A stretch of 64,000 nucleotides of DNA from Pseudomonas sp. FP2309 (GCF_030687575.1 NZ_CP117439.1:5161501-5225500); one strand, 5' to 3'. Positions 51,700 to 64,000 are shown, counted from the stretch's first letter. Made by a program: numbers and translations. The notes: generated by a model from the sequence alone, not told the origin.

Positions 51700-51927
51700 T
51701 CAAGGGCAACCCTGTTCCTGACCGTTGGGCGCGGAGTCGTATTTCTCCAGCCGTTCGTTGCCGATGCGCTTGTTGATCACCGGCATGGTCTCGGCTTGCC
51801 AGTCAGCCTGGTAGCAGCTCTTTTTCAGCGCCGCTGCGGGCGTTTTGGCCTCAGGCGCTGCGTTTGGCGTGCTGCCGCAGCCGGCCAACAGGCCCGCTGC
51901 GATCACCAATGCCAACGACTTGATCAT
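51700..51927 (-). CDS. Small lipoprotein of unknown function
   Basis: 75 residues; lipobox LLAGCGS near residue 18, then a short linker and KKSCYQADWQAETMPVINKRIGNERLEKYDSAPNGQ. Conserved in the fba-pgk interval of Pseudomonas (recalled). AGGAG 7-8 bases before ATG 51927. Function unknown. Confidence 0.7.
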   Translation of the reverse strand: MIKSLALVIAAGLLAGCGSTPNAAPEAKTPAAALKKSCYQADWQAETMPVINKRIGNERLEKYDSAPNGQEQGCP

Positions 51928-51956
51928 GGAAAGACTCCTTGTCCGGATCACGCGCC

Positions 51957-53120
51957 TTAACCTTTGGCCCGGGTTTCCAGCACTTCAACGGCAGGCAGGA
52001 CTTTGCCTTCGACAAATTCCAGGAATGCGCCGCCACCGGTAGAAATGTAGGAGATCTGCTCAGCAACGCCATATTTATCGATGGCCGCCAGGGTGTCGCC
52101 GCCGCCGGCAATCGAGAATGCCGAACTTTCTGCGATCGCCTTGGCCAGCACTTTGGTGCCGTTGCCGAACTGGTCAAATTCGAACACGCCGACCGGGCCG
52201 TTCCACAGGATGGTCTGGGACGCTTTGAGCAGTTCAGCGAAATTGGCCGCGGTTTGCGGACCGATGTCCAGGATCATGTCGTCGTCGGCCACGTCAGCAA
52301 TCAGCTTGACGGTGGCGGTGGCGCTTTCGGCGAATTCCTTGGCCACAACCACGTCAACCGGCAATGGCACGCTGACTTTCGCCGCGATGGCACGTGCAGT
52401 GTCCAGCAAGTCCGGCTCATACAGGGACTTGCCCACCGGGTGGCCGGCGGCCGCCAGGAACGTGTTGGCAATGCCGCCGCCGACGATCAATTGGTTGCAG
52501 ATCTGGCTCAGGCTGTTGAGCACGTCCAGCTTGGTGGACACCTTGGAGCCCGCCACGATGGCGGCCATCGGTTGTGCCGGAGCGCCCAGGGCCTTGCCCA
52601 GCGCATCCAGTTCAGCCGCCAGCAGCGGGCCGGCCGCCGCGACTTTGGCGAACTTGGCCACGCCGTGGGTCGAACCTTCAGCGCGGTGTGCGGTGCCGAA
52701 CGCGTCCATCACGAACACGTCGCACAGGGCCGCGTACTGCTGAGCCAGTTCGTCGCTGTTCTTTTTCTCGCCCTTGTTGAAGCGCACGTTTTCGAACAGC
52801 ACGATGTCGCCGGCCTTCACATCAACGCCGCCCAGGTAATCAGCGACCAGCGGCACCTCGCGCCCCAGGGCACGGCTCAGATAGTCGGCCACAGGCTTGA
52901 GGCTGTTTTCGGCGGAGAACTCACCTTCGGTCGGACGACCCAGGTGGGAGCAGACCATCACGGCCGCGCCTTTTTCCAGGGCCAGCTTGATGGTCGGCAG
53001 CGAGGCCAGGATTCGCGCATCGCTGGTGACAACACCGTCCTTGACTGGGACGTTGAGGTCTTCGCGAATCAGCACGCGCTTACCTTGCAGATCGAGGTCG
53101 GTCATCTTCAACACGGTCAT
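51957..53120 (-). CDS. pgk: Phosphoglycerate kinase
   Basis: Reversible transfer of phosphate between 1,3-bisphosphoglycerate and ADP, 387 residues. N-terminal [15 protein letters not shown] (substrate loop), [10 protein letters not shown], and the C-terminal nucleotide region [13 protein letters not shown] with [15 protein letters not shown] 53120 ([14 protein letters not shown]) has AGGA about 10 bases upstream. 17 bases after epd, so co-transcribed with it and possibly tktA. Confidence 0.97.
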   Translation of the reverse strand: MTVLKMTDLDLQGKRVLIREDLNVPVKDGVVTSDARILASLPTIKLALEKGAAVMVCSHLGRPTEGEFSAENSLKPVADYLSRALGREVPLVADYLGGVDVKAGDIVLFENVRFNKGEKKNSDELAQQYAALCDVFVMDAFGTAHRAEGSTHGVAKFAKVAAAGPLLAAELDALGKALGAPAQPMAAIVAGSKVSTKLDVLNSLSQICNQLIVGGGIANTFLAAAGHPVGKSLYEPDLLDTARAIAAKVSVPLPVDVVVAKEFAESATATVKLIADVADDDMILDIGPQTAANFAELLKASQTILWNGPVGVFEFDQFGNGTKVLAKAIAESSAFSIAGGGDTLAAIDKYGVAEQISYISTGGGAFLEFVEGKVLPAVEVLETRAKG

Positions 53121-53137
53121 GGGTCGCAGTTCCTGAA

Positions 53138-54193
53138 TTACTGTTGAGGTTGTTTGGAGGCAACGTGCAGAAAGTGCTCTGCAACGTCCAGCATGCGGTT
53201 GGCAAAACCCCACTCGTTGTCGAACCAGGCCAGGATGTTCACCAGCCTCGGGCCGGAAACGCGGGTCTGGCTGGCATCGACAATCGCCGAATGCGGGTCA
53301 TGGTTGAAATCACAACTGGCGTGGGGCAACTCGGTGTAGGCCAGCAAGCCTTTGAGCGGACCGCTGGTGGCGGCGTCGCGCAGAATCCGGTTGACCTCCA
53401 CGGCATCGGTGTCGCTCACGGTTTGCAAGGTGATGTCCAGGCAGGACACGTTCACCGTCGGCACCCGTACCGCTTTGGCCTGAATTCGCCCGGCAAGTTC
53501 CGGCAGCAGGCGTTCGATGCCACGGGCCAGGCCGGTGGACACCGGAATCACAGACTGGAACGCCGAGCGGGTACGGCGCAGGTCTTCATGGTGATAGGCG
53601 TCGATCACCGGCTGGTCGTTCATCGCCGAGTGGATCGTGGTAATCGACACATAATCGATGCCGATCGCCTGATCCAGCAGACGCAACAACGGAACGCTGC
53701 AGTTGGTGGTGCAGGAGGCGTTGGACACCAGCAGTTCACGGCCGGTCAAGCCATCCTGGTTGATGCCGTAGACGATGGTGGCGTCGACATCCGCCTCACT
53801 GGCCATTGGCTGGGAAAACAGCACTCGCGGCGCGCCGGCGTCGAGGAAACGCTGGCCATCGGCACGGGTGTTATAGGCACCGGAGCATTCCAGCACCAGG
53901 TCGACGCCCAGCGCCGCCCAGTCGATGCCCTCGGGGGTGGCACTGCGCAGTACTTGTACGCAGTCGCCGTTGATATGCAGACAATCGCCATCGACCCGCA
54001 CTTCGCCGGGAAAGCGGCCGTGGGTGGAGTCAAAGCGTGTCAGGTATTCGATGCTGGCCATGTCGGCCAAATCGTTGATCGCGACAATTTCAAACCCGGC
54101 CGCCGCACCTCGCTCGAACAGCGCACGCAAGACGCAACGACCAATGCGGCCGTAGCCGTTGAGTGCAACTTTGTAAGGACGCGGTTGGTGCAT
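53138..54193 (-). CDS. epd: Erythrose-4-phosphate dehydrogenase (GapB-type)
   Basis: 351 residues, GAPDH fold. NAD motif [21 protein letters not shown]; catalytic Cys in [14 protein letters not shown] and His in [15 protein letters not shown]-terminal [15 protein letters not shown]. Erythrose-4-phosphate oxidation feeds pyridoxal phosphate synthesis; assigned Epd rather than Gap because it sits between pgk and tktA and keeps the SAMNDQP region characteristic of Epd. Start 54193 gives [13 protein letters not shown]; upstream Met codons have weaker context. A REPIN separates it from tktA. Confidence 0.93.
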   Translation of the reverse strand: MHQPRPYKVALNGYGRIGRCVLRALFERGAAAGFEIVAINDLADMASIEYLTRFDSTHGRFPGEVRVDGDCLHINGDCVQVLRSATPEGIDWAALGVDLVLECSGAYNTRADGQRFLDAGAPRVLFSQPMASEADVDATIVYGINQDGLTGRELLVSNASCTTNCSVPLLRLLDQAIGIDYVSITTIHSAMNDQPVIDAYHHEDLRRTRSAFQSVIPVSTGLARGIERLLPELAGRIQAKAVRVPTVNVSCLDITLQTVSDTDAVEVNRILRDAATSGPLKGLLAYTELPHASCDFNHDPHSAIVDASQTRVSGPRLVNILAWFDNEWGFANRMLDVAEHFLHVASKQPQQ

Positions 54194-54238
54194 GGGGTTC
54201 TCGATCAAGGTTAGTTCGGTGTTGAATGCTCTGACGCC

Positions 54239-54303
54239 ATCGCGGGCAAGCCCGCTCCCACAATAGACCGAGATCCAAATGTGGGAGCGGGCTTGCCCGC
54301 GAT
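54239..54303. repeat. REPIN between epd and tktA
   Basis: ATCGCGGGCAAGCCCGCTCC... and its inverted copy ...GGGAGCGGGCTTGCCCGCGAT, each 24 bases, separated by 17 bases. A textbook Pseudomonas REP doublet (GCGGGCAAGCCCGC core), unrelated in sequence to the array at 1531. Confidence 0.92.
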
Positions 54304-54331
54304 AGCGCCAGTCCAGACAACGCAGACTGAC

Positions 54332-56329
54332 TTAGTCTTCCAGCAGCTCTTCAGCCTGACCCAGGATGTTTTCCAGGGTGAAACCGAACTCTTCAAACAA
54401 CGCTGGCGCCGGCGCCGACTCACCGTAGGTGGTCATGCCGATCACGCGGCCTTCCAGGCCCACGTACTTGTACCAGTAGTCGGCGTGCGCCGCTTCGATG
54501 GCGATACGTGCGCTGACCTGCAACGGCAGGACCGATTGCTTGTAGCCGGCGTCCTGGGCTTCGAACACGCTGGTGCACGGCATGGACACCACACGCACGT
54601 TGCGGCCCTGGGCGGTCAGCTTGTCGTACGCCTGAACGGTCAGGCCCACTTCGGAACCGGTGGAGATCAGGATCAGCTCCGGCTCGCCGATGCAGTCCTT
54701 GAGCACGTAGCCGCCACGGCTGATGTCGGCGATCTGCGCGTCGGTACGCACCTGGTGTTGCAGGTTCTGGCGCGAGAAGATCAGCGCCGAAGGGCCGTCC
54801 TTACGCTCGATGGCATGCTTCCAGGCCACGGCGGATTCCACCGCGTCGGCTGGGCGCCAGCAATCGAGGTTCGGCGTGGTGCGCAGGCTGGTCAATTGCT
54901 CGACCGGCTGGTGCGTCGGGCCGTCTTCGCCCAGGCCGATGGAGTCGTGGGTGTAGACATGGATCACACGCTTTTTCATCAGCGCGGCCATGCGTACGGC
55001 ATTGCGGGCGTATTCCATGAACATCAGGAAGGTCGCGCCGTAAGGCACCAGGCCGCCGTGCAGGGACACGCCGTTCATGATGGCGCTCATGCCGAATTCA
55101 CGCACGCCGTAGTACATGTAGTTGCCGCTGGCGTCTTCAGCCGAGACACCTTTGCAGCCTTTCCACAGGGTCAGGTTGGAACCGGCCAGGTCGGCCGAAC
55201 CGCCGAGGAACTCAGGCAGCAACGGGCCAAAGGCATTCAGGGTGTTCTGGCTGGCTTTACGGCTGGCGATGGTTTCGCCCTTGGCCGCCACTTCAGCGAT
55301 ATAGGCCGAGGCTTTCTCCGAGAAGTCGGCAGGCAGGTCACCGGCCAGACGACGTACCAGTTCGTTGGCCAGTTCCGGAAACTCGGCGGAGTAGGCAGCA
55401 AAGCGCTGGTCCCACTCGGCTTCTGTCGCCAGGCCTTTTTCCTTGGCATCCCACTCGGCATAGATGTCGGCCGGGATTTCGAACGGACCGTGGTTCCACT
55501 TCAGCGCTTCACGGGTCAGGGCGATTTCCGCGTCACCCAGTGGGGCGCCGTGGCAGTCTTCTTTACCTTGTTTGTTCGGCGAGCCGAAGCCGATGGTGGT
55601 CTTGCAGCAGATCAGGGTCGGCTGCGCGCTCTTGCGAGCGGTGTCGATGGCAATCTTGATCTCTTCCGGATCGTGGCCGTCGACATTGCGGATCACTTGC
55701 CAGTTGTAGGCTTCGAAACGCTTAGGCGTGTCATCGGTGAACCAGCCTTCGACTTCGCCGTCGATGGAGATGCCGTTGTCATCGTAGAACGCGATCAGCT
55801 TGCCCAGGCCCAGGGTGCCGGCCAGGGAAGCGACTTCGTGGGAGATGCCTTCCATCATGCAGCCATCACCCAGGAACACATAGGTGTGGTGGTCGACGAT
55901 GTCGTGGCCAGGGCGGTTGAACTGTGCGCCCAGGACTTTTTCAGCCAGCGCGAAGCCAACGGCGTTGGCCAGGCCTTGGCCCAGGGGACCGGTGGTGGTC
56001 TCGACGCCTGGGGTGTAGCCGAATTCCGGGTGCCCCGGGGTGCGGCTGTGCAGCTGGCGGAAGCTCTTGAGGTCATCGATGGTGACGTCGTAGCCGGTCA
56101 GGTGCAGCAGCGAGTAGATCAGCATCGAGCCGTGGCCGTTGGACAGCACGAAGCGGTCGCGGTCGGCGAACGATGGATTGCTTGGGTTGTGTTTCAGATA
56201 GTCACGCCAAAGTACTTCGGCGATATCCGCCATGCCCATCGGGGCACCGGGATGGCCGCTGTTGGCTTTTTGCACGGCATCCATGCTGAGGGCACGAATG
56301 GCGTTGGCACGCTCACGACGGCTGGGCAT
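54332..56329 (-). CDS. tktA: Transketolase
   Basis: Thiamine-diphosphate transketolase of the pentose phosphate pathway, 665 residues. [15 protein letters not shown] near the N-terminus, [30 protein letters not shown] (ThDP), [15 protein letters not shown] in the Pyr domain. GGAG 7 bases before ATG 56329. Upstream neighbour is the divergent ArsR-methyltransferase gene. Confidence 0.97.
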   Translation of the reverse strand: MPSRRERANAIRALSMDAVQKANSGHPGAPMGMADIAEVLWRDYLKHNPSNPSFADRDRFVLSNGHGSMLIYSLLHLTGYDVTIDDLKSFRQLHSRTPGHPEFGYTPGVETTTGPLGQGLANAVGFALAEKVLGAQFNRPGHDIVDHHTYVFLGDGCMMEGISHEVASLAGTLGLGKLIAFYDDNGISIDGEVEGWFTDDTPKRFEAYNWQVIRNVDGHDPEEIKIAIDTARKSAQPTLICCKTTIGFGSPNKQGKEDCHGAPLGDAEIALTREALKWNHGPFEIPADIYAEWDAKEKGLATEAEWDQRFAAYSAEFPELANELVRRLAGDLPADFSEKASAYIAEVAAKGETIASRKASQNTLNAFGPLLPEFLGGSADLAGSNLTLWKGCKGVSAEDASGNYMYYGVREFGMSAIMNGVSLHGGLVPYGATFLMFMEYARNAVRMAALMKKRVIHVYTHDSIGLGEDGPTHQPVEQLTSLRTTPNLDCWRPADAVESAVAWKHAIERKDGPSALIFSRQNLQHQVRTDAQIADISRGGYVLKDCIGEPELILISTGSEVGLTVQAYDKLTAQGRNVRVVSMPCTSVFEAQDAGYKQSVLPLQVSARIAIEAAHADYWYKYVGLEGRVIGMTTYGESAPAPALFEEFGFTLENILGQAEELLED

Positions 56330-56523
56330 CGCTGATCTCCTGGGGGTTGCGTAAAAGAAACGGGAAAAAAGGACCGGCATTTTCCCTCAGCCACCGCCTG
56401 CGGGCAATGACAGATAGTCACTTGCAGGTGTTTTTCCTGCGGTTTGCGCGCCATTGACTTGCAGAATCCGACCATGCGTTCGTCTAAAGGCTATAGCGAC
56501 TGCTTATAACCGCCACTTATCGA

Positions 56524-56549
56524 CCAATATCAAAACTTTTTGATATTGG
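56524..56549. promoter_or_regulatory. 26 bp palindrome upstream of the ArsR-methyltransferase gene
   Basis: Arms CCAATATCAAAA and TTTTGATATTGG, perfectly complementary, around two bases; 40 bases before the ATG. An ATCAA-type palindrome is the sort of operator expected for ArsR/SahR-type regulators of the methionine-SAM cycle, so autoregulation and control of metK are likely (inference). Confidence 0.7.
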
Positions 56550-56589
56550 CCTTGCGAGGAGCCCACCCCGTCACTAGACTGCTGGCCTT

Positions 56590-57585
56590 ATGAACCTATC
56601 CGTGCCCTCACTGCGTCCCGACGACAGCGATGAACTGGCAGCCTTGTGCAAGGCAGCCGGCGACCCGTTGCGCTTGAACGTCTTGCGTGCACTGACCAAC
56701 GACTCCTTCGGCGTACTGGAACTGGCGCAGATCTTCGCCATTGGTCAGTCCGGCATGAGCCACCATTTGAAGGTGCTGTCCCAGGCCGATCTGGTGGCCA
56801 CCCGCCGCGAAGGCAATGCGATTTTTTACCGCCGCGCCCTGCCCCACACCGACCTGCTCGGCGGCAAGCTGCACGCCGCGCTGCTGGAAGAAGTGGACAA
56901 CCTGAGCCTGCCAGGCGACGTGCAAGCGCGTATCAGCCAGGTTCATGGGCAACGCGCAGCCGCGAGCCAGGACTTTTTCGCACGGGTGGCAGAGAAGTTT
57001 CGCGCCCAGCAAGACCTGATCGCCGGCCTTGCCCAATACCGCGACAGCGTACTGGCGCTGCTCGACAAGCTGAGCTTCAGTGAGAAAGCCACAGCACTGG
57101 AAGTCGGGCCTGGAGATGGCGGTTTCCTGCCGGACCTGGCGCGGCGTTTTCACCAGGTCACGGCGCTGGATAACAGCCCGGCGATGCTCGAACTGGCGCG
57201 CCAATTGTGCGAACGCGAAGCGCTGGGCAACGTCAGCCTGCAGTTGGCCGACGCCCTGAATGACACCAGCCTGCGGGCCGACTGCGTGGTGCTGAACATG
57301 GTCTTGCACCATTTCGCCGCTCCCGCCGACGCCCTCAAGCAAATGGCCGGGTTGCTGCACCCCGGCGGTAGCCTCTTGGTTACGGATTTATGCAGCCACA
57401 ACCAGAATTGGGCCAGGGAGGCCTGCGGTGATCTCTGGTTGGGTTTTGAACAGGACGATCTGGCCCGTTGGGCCACCGCTGCGGGGCTCGTTCCCGGGGA
57501 AAGCCTCTATGTAGGCTTACGTAATGGTTTCCAGATACAGGTCCGCCATTTTCAGCGACCGGCTGGCGACACTCACCATCGGTAA
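56590..57585 (+). CDS. ArsR-type regulator fused to SAM methyltransferase
   Basis: 331 residues. N-terminal ArsR winged helix (DPLRLNVLRALTNDSFGVLELAQIFAIGQSGMSHHLKVLSQADLV) and C-terminal class I methyltransferase (ALEVGPGDGGFLPDL near 172-186, then LDNSPAMLE and NMVLHHF). The same fusion lies before metK in P. aeruginosa (PA0547-like) and is related to regulators of the SAM/SAH cycle. The methyltransferase domain may sense SAM or SAH rather than catalyse; both readings are inference. 18 bases before metK on the same strand, divergent from tktA, with a 26 bp palindrome upstream. Confidence 0.86.
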   Translation: MNLSVPSLRPDDSDELAALCKAAGDPLRLNVLRALTNDSFGVLELAQIFAIGQSGMSHHLKVLSQADLVATRREGNAIFYRRALPHTDLLGGKLHAALLEEVDNLSLPGDVQARISQVHGQRAAASQDFFARVAEKFRAQQDLIAGLAQYRDSVLALLDKLSFSEKATALEVGPGDGGFLPDLARRFHQVTALDNSPAMLELARQLCEREALGNVSLQLADALNDTSLRADCVVLNMVLHHFAAPADALKQMAGLLHPGGSLLVTDLCSHNQNWAREACGDLWLGFEQDDLARWATAAGLVPGESLYVGLRNGFQIQVRHFQRPAGDTHHR

Positions 57586-57603
57586 TATCAGGAAAACATC
57601 GAG

Positions 57604-58794
<1,191 letters not shown>

Positions 58795-58812
58795 TCGCTC
58801 GCGGTTTCAAAA

Positions 58813-58845
58813 AGCCCTGCCGGGTTTGACCGGCGGGGCTTTTTA
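58813..58845 (+). terminator. Intrinsic terminator after metK
   Basis: AGCCCTGCCGG and CCGGCGGGGCT arms, GTTTGA-type loop, followed by five T. Clear Rho-independent terminator. Confidence 0.9.
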
Positions 58846-59013
58846 TTGGCTGACGATTCGCGGTGACGGTCACATTTTTTGGATCCAAACCTTGCAGGCC
58901 AAATAATGGCCCACTAGAATCCGCGCCCTCTCGGGCCCTCTACCTTATTTGGATATTGCCCTGCGCCAGCCCGGGATTATTCAGCGCACGGCAATCGAAC
59001 ATTGAGGTTTTTC

Positions 59014-59364
59014 ATGCGCATCTCCACGCTCGCCCCTGCCGCCCTGTTGCTCAGCCTGTTCGCCCTGCCGGCCCACGCCGCCGACCTGAGCGCACTGAGC
59101 GGTGCCCTGACGTCCCAGTTGGGTGGCGGCAACTCCGGCGACTGCCAGAAGCAATCGGCCGACCTGCAGGCCAAGATCGATGCCGCCGAAGCCAGCAAAG
59201 ACACCCTGAAAGTCAAAGCCTTCAAAGCGGCGCAAGACCAGATCAACAAAGGTTGTGACAAACTTGCTGTAGCCCAGGCTAAAGCCGACGCCAAGCAGCA
59301 AACCCAGGAAGCCAAAGCGGATAAGCCAGATGCCGTGAAAGCCCTGGGCGGTCTGTTCAAGTAA
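59014..59364 (+). CDS. Small secreted Lys/Ala-rich protein
   Basis: 116 residues with signal peptide (APAALLLSLFALPAHA, cleavage near residue 21). The mature part has two Cys (SGDCQKQ, NKGCDKL) and a helical Ala/Lys/Gln-rich stretch (ADLQAKIDAAEASKD, AVAQAKADAKQQTQEAK). It recalls DUF1090 proteins but is not a clear member; compare 61191-61583. ATG 59014 has GAGG 6 bases upstream, deciding against the TTG at 59002. Function unknown, probably periplasmic. Confidence 0.72.
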   Translation: MRISTLAPAALLLSLFALPAHAADLSALSGALTSQLGGGNSGDCQKQSADLQAKIDAAEASKDTLKVKAFKAAQDQINKGCDKLAVAQAKADAKQQTQEAKADKPDAVKALGGLFK

Positions 59365-59383
59365 ACAGAAACACGCCGTAAAA

Positions 59384-59408
59384 AGCCCCGCGCCGTCGGG
59401 GCTTTTTT
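59384..59408 (+). terminator. Intrinsic terminator after small secreted protein
   Basis: AGCCCCG and CGGGGCT arms around CGCCGT, followed by TTTTTT. Strong U-tract. Confidence 0.92.
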
Positions 59409-59429
59409 GTGGTCGCGCGGATCATTTAG

Positions 59430-61124
<1,695 letters not shown>

Positions 61125-61190
61125 ACCCCACCCGGCCGCCTTTAAACCACCGCAGAATTCACCCTGCCATTTGCGACCCTGGAGTTCCAC

Positions 61191-61583
61191 ATGAAATTTC
61201 TAGCCCCTTTTGCCCTGCTGACCGTTGCAAGCTGCATGGCGACGCCGCTGCTGGCCGAAGAAGCCCCGCAACTCACCGGCTGTGCTGCCAAACGCCAAGC
61301 CATCAGCACCCAGATCGAACAGGCCAAGGCCCACGGCAATAGCGACCAACAGGCTGGCCTGGAAAAAGCCTTGAGCGAGGTCACCGCCAACTGCACCGAC
61401 GCAGCCCTGAAAAAAGAACGGGAAAACAAGGTGCTCGATGCCAAACACGAAGTCAGCCGCCGTCAGGCCGACCTCGACAAGGCGATGAAAAAGGGCGACG
61501 CAGATAAGATCAACAAGCGTAAAGACAAGCTCGCCGAGTCCCGCAAAGAGTTGCAGGACGCAGTGGAAGAGCTCGATCAGTAA
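61191..61583 (+). CDS. DUF1090 (YqjC-like) periplasmic protein
   Basis: 130 residues, signal peptide MKFLAPFALLTVASCMATPLLA (about 22 residues). Mature sequence has two Cys (LTGCAAKRQAI and TANCTDAAL) and a highly charged coiled-coil (RQADLDKAMKKGDADKINKRKDKLAESRKELQDAVEEL), the DUF1090 pattern of E. coli YqjC. Function not established. GGAG 5-6 bases before ATG. Confidence 0.83.
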   Translation: MKFLAPFALLTVASCMATPLLAEEAPQLTGCAAKRQAISTQIEQAKAHGNSDQQAGLEKALSEVTANCTDAALKKERENKVLDAKHEVSRRQADLDKAMKKGDADKINKRKDKLAESRKELQDAVEELDQ

Positions 61584-61589
61584 AACCGG

Positions 61590-62039
61590 TCAGTGGTCGC
61601 GGAACTGTTTATGGCAGGCGCTGCAGGCATCTTCGACTTTCTGCACGGCAGGTGCCAGATTGCTGGCCTTGTAAGGCTGCACTTGGCTGGCGATCACCAA
61701 TTCACCGGTGGCCGCTTCCAGGTCGCGGGCCAACTGCTGGAACTGCGCCTGTTTTTGCCACACGTCATCCTTGGCGCTGGTGTGATCTTCCTCGCGCACA
61801 CTCGGAAAGTGCTGCCACGGCTCATGAGACAACGCGTCGAGTTTGACCGCGCCTTCGGCGAATTTCGCGCCGTCGAACGGGATGCGCCCACGCAGCATGC
61901 CGCCCAGGTCTTCAGCGGTCTTGAGCATCTGCTTGAAGATCGCCTTGCGCTGGCCCAGCGGCGAATTCGGATCGACACCGCCGCAGGCGGACAGCGTCAG
62001 GCAGGCCAGCAGTACAACCGTCATTTTTTTAAAAGTCAT
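61590..62039 (-). CDS. Cytochrome c'-like lipoprotein
   Basis: 149 residues. N-terminal lipobox (LLACLTLSACGGVD; Cys about 19) and a cytochrome c' four-helix pattern ending with the haem motif C-S-A-C-H at the extreme C-terminus (DACSACHKQFRDH), the cytochrome c' layout. Expected to be a periplasmic, membrane-anchored haem protein possibly binding NO; no cognate reductase is nearby. ATG 62039 lacks a good ribosome site. Confidence 0.85.
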   Translation of the reverse strand: MTFKKMTVVLLACLTLSACGGVDPNSPLGQRKAIFKQMLKTAEDLGGMLRGRIPFDGAKFAEGAVKLDALSHEPWQHFPSVREEDHTSAKDDVWQKQAQFQQLARDLEAATGELVIASQVQPYKASNLAPAVQKVEDACSACHKQFRDH

Positions 62040-62167
62040 GGTGGCTCAGGGTCACAGGAAACGGCGGCCAGTATCCTCGCCCCGCCCGCAAAGACCAATA
62101 GCCCTATTAATAATAAGGGTTGTCCCGCGACAGTACGGCGTGGGCAATCGCTTCAGGAATTGTTTGT

Positions 62168-63361
62168 ATGAACCTCACGCTGAAACCCCGGAGCCGTCTG
62201 TTATGGGCTCTGCCAATGATCGCGCTGCTGGCCGGTTGCGATGCGGGCAACAATGCCGGCAAGGAAACCGCCAAAGACGAGCCCGCCAAACCCCATGCCG
62301 TCGCCACCTACGTAAGCGCGCCGTGGGACGCCCTGCCCGCCGTGTCCGACAGCGACTTGCTGGCCGGCTTTGAATCCTGGCGCAGCGCCTGCCAACGCCT
62401 CAAGGCCGACCCGGTCTGGGGCACGACCTGCGCCGCAGCCGCCACCGTGCCGGGCAATGCCATGGCAGTACGCAGCTTTCTCCAGGAGCGCCTGGATGTG
62501 TTCGGCCTGCGTTCGGCCGATAACACTCCGAACGGCTTGATCACCGGCTACTACGAACCGGTCTACCCCGGCAGCCTGACAAAGACCGCGACCGCCCATG
62601 TGCCGGTATACGGCGTGCCGGATGACTTGATCATCGTCAACCTGGAGAGCATTTACCCCGAGCTCAAGGGCAAGCGCCTGCGCGGTCGCCTTGAAGGCCG
62701 CGTGCTCAAACCCTACGACGATGCAGGCGCGATCAACGGGCAAGGCTCCACCGCCAAACCGATTGCCTGGCTGACAGATCCGATGGACCTGCAATTTCTA
62801 CAGATCCAGGGTTCGGGCCGTATTCAACTCAAAGATGGGCGCCAGTTGCGCGTCGGTTATGGCGACCAGAATGGCTACCCCTATCGCCCTATCGGCCGCT
62901 GGCTGGTAGAGCAAGGCGAGCTGAAGAAAGAAGACGTGACCATGGGCGCCATCAGCGCCTGGGCCAAGGCGCATCCAGAGCGGATCCCGCAACTGCTGGC
63001 CAGCAACCCCAGCTACGTGTTCTTCAGTGTCCGCCCCGACAGCAATGAAGGCCCACGTGGGTCGCTGAACGTGCCACTCACCGCCGGCTACAGCGTAGCG
63101 GTCGATCGCAAGGTCATTCCGCTGGGCAGCCTGTTGTGGCTGTCGACCACCAAGCCTGACGGCACGCCACTGGCGCGCCCGGTTGCGGCGCAGGATACCG
63201 GCGGCGCCATCACCGGCGAAGTACGCGCGGATTTGTTCTGGGGCACCGGCAATGCAGCGGGTGAACTGGCGGGAAATATGAAGCAGCAGGGACAGATCTG
63301 GATGTTGTGGCCCAAAGGCGCGGCGTTGCCGCAGGTGCCGGATGCGCCTGCCGGGAGCTGA
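62168..63361 (+). CDS. mltA: Membrane-bound lytic murein transglycosylase A
   Basis: 397 residues, outer-membrane lipoprotein cleaving peptidoglycan glycan chains. Lipobox LLAGCDAG near residue 24. MltA domain with GLITGYYEPVYPGS and LQFLQIQGSGRIQL; C-terminal 3D domain with the catalytic Asp in AAQDTGGAITG (3D motif) and ADLFWGTGNAAGELAG. ATG 62168 has AGGAAT 9-10 bases upstream. Divergent from the cytochrome c' gene. Confidence 0.95.
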   Translation: MNLTLKPRSRLLWALPMIALLAGCDAGNNAGKETAKDEPAKPHAVATYVSAPWDALPAVSDSDLLAGFESWRSACQRLKADPVWGTTCAAAATVPGNAMAVRSFLQERLDVFGLRSADNTPNGLITGYYEPVYPGSLTKTATAHVPVYGVPDDLIIVNLESIYPELKGKRLRGRLEGRVLKPYDDAGAINGQGSTAKPIAWLTDPMDLQFLQIQGSGRIQLKDGRQLRVGYGDQNGYPYRPIGRWLVEQGELKKEDVTMGAISAWAKAHPERIPQLLASNPSYVFFSVRPDSNEGPRGSLNVPLTAGYSVAVDRKVIPLGSLLWLSTTKPDGTPLARPVAAQDTGGAITGEVRADLFWGTGNAAGELAGNMKQQGQIWMLWPKGAALPQVPDAPAGS

Positions 63362-63389
63362 CAGGTCGTGTCGAGCGAGGAGTTTTTCT

Positions 63390-63410
63390 GTGAGCGGGCT
63401 ACCCGCTCAC
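63390..63410. terminator. Hairpin between mltA and MAPEG gene
   Basis: GTGAGCGGG and CCCGCTCAC arms with a three-base loop, between the convergent stops 63361 and 63453. REP-like; preceded by TTTTTC on the minus side. Confidence 0.6.
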
Positions 63411-63452
63411 CACAACAAGCACAAACCCGCCCACACAGGTGTGCATTAACGT

Positions 63453-63839
63453 TTAGATCGAGACAAAAAAGAAACTCGCAATCAGCGCCATACCCACCGC
63501 CCACACCAGCGAGCGCAGGATCGCCCAGTCAGCCAGGTAGCAAATGATGTACAGCAGGCGGCTGGTGATGAACAACACGGCCAGCACGTTGATAGTCACC
63601 AACTCGGCCGTGCCGGCCAGGTGAGCGATAATCACCGCCGCCGCGAACGCCGGGGTGACTTCAAAGCTGTTGAGCTGTGCACTGTGGGCGCGCTTGGCGA
63701 TCCCCTCGAGGTTATCCAGAAAAGCCCGCGGGTCGTGATTGTCACGCGCGCCAAATTTGCCGCCACTGAACTTGGCCACACCTGTACACAGGTAAGGCAG
63801 AAAAATGGCGATCAACACACACCAGAAAGCAGCCGTCAT
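63453..63839 (-). CDS. MAPEG family membrane protein
   Basis: 128 residues, four hydrophobic segments (AAFWCVLIAIFLPYLCTGVA, FAAAVIIAHLAG, VTINVLAVLFITSRLLYIICY, VWAVGMALIASFFFV) and the MAPEG loop with KRAHSAQLNSFE, the family's glutathione-binding type motif (R-x-x-N-x-x-E). Substrate unknown. ATG 63839 with AGGA 7 bases upstream, next to a GTG. The final 158 bases to the window end (63843-64000) hold nothing recognisable beyond its upstream region. Confidence 0.85.
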   Translation of the reverse strand: MTAAFWCVLIAIFLPYLCTGVAKFSGGKFGARDNHDPRAFLDNLEGIAKRAHSAQLNSFEVTPAFAAAVIIAHLAGTAELVTINVLAVLFITSRLLYIICYLADWAILRSLVWAVGMALIASFFFVSI

Positions 63840-64000
63840 CACGTCGTCCTTTTGTCGTTTTATGCATCAACTGGAGTTCTAGCAGTAAAAACCCCAAGTC
63901 GCACCTAACGCTATGAGCCATGACGCAGTAAAAGGTTCTATCGCGCTCGCCCGCCGACAGCATCCACGTCTCGCACTAGTAACGCCAAAAAACCGGTGTG

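Overview
The window is about 64 kb of GC-rich chromosome from a fluorescent-group Pseudomonas (P. fluorescens complex). The basis is the gene content and order of the choline, glycine betaine and carnitine catabolic locus, the protein sequences recognised, the REP-type intergenic repeats, and the short leaders with GGAG-like ribosome sites. The strain cannot be named from this sequence alone.

Layout. 1-2400: 3' end of a low-specificity threonine aldolase, then a REP-associated tyrosine transposase (rayT) and six tandem copies of a ~148 bp palindromic REP unit. 2415-13613: the glycine betaine to sarcosine block, with divergent gbcB/gbcA (Rieske monooxygenase) and a minus-strand run of an M19 dipeptidase-like protein, a DUF5943-like protein, dgcA, dgcB, etfA and etfB. 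The 790 bp gap between gbcA and etfB carries four spaced repeats, each a perfect DnaA box facing a degenerate inverted one. 13833-15887: an LprI-like secreted protein, a DUF3010 protein and an AAA ATPase under a strong-looking promoter with an AT-rich operator. 15956-20515: carnitine catabolism (cdhR, caiX, cdhC, cdhA, cdhB). 20768-24013: a small hypothetical protein, gbdR and serine dehydratase. 24430-33895: the cbcXWV quaternary-amine ABC transporter, betT, and betI-betB-betA.

34103-49962: mixed functions. These are an overlapping tldD/tldE-like pair, an RhlA-like acyltransferase with an MdtD-like exporter, dbpA, a YhiN-type flavoprotein, a YccS-type membrane protein, a family 3 solute-binding protein, ElaA, a winged-helix protein with a YgjP-like metallopeptidase, a REC-PAS-GGDEF-EAL protein and a PL7 alginate lyase. 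50054-58794: central carbon and methyl metabolism (fba, two small lipoproteins, pgk, epd, tktA, then divergently an ArsR-methyltransferase fusion and metK). 59014-63839: small secreted proteins, ligB, a cytochrome c'-like lipoprotein, mltA and a MAPEG protein.

How it fits together. Choline enters by BetT or CbcXWV and BetA/BetB oxidise it to glycine betaine. GbcAB removes the first methyl and DgcAB the second, with electrons probably passing through the co-encoded ETF. Carnitine is bound by CaiX and converted by CdhA, CdhC and CdhB to glycine betaine, feeding the same pathway. The glycine and serine produced link to threonine aldolase and SdaB. GbdR and CdhR are paralogous AraC-type activators. 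Four of the control regions share a GTCG element repeated at exactly 21 bp, which I propose as their half-sites.

The most unusual structure is the DnaA-box cluster: six perfect TTATCCACA boxes within 2.2 kb (four intergenic, two inside etfA), away from any recognisable oriC gene context.
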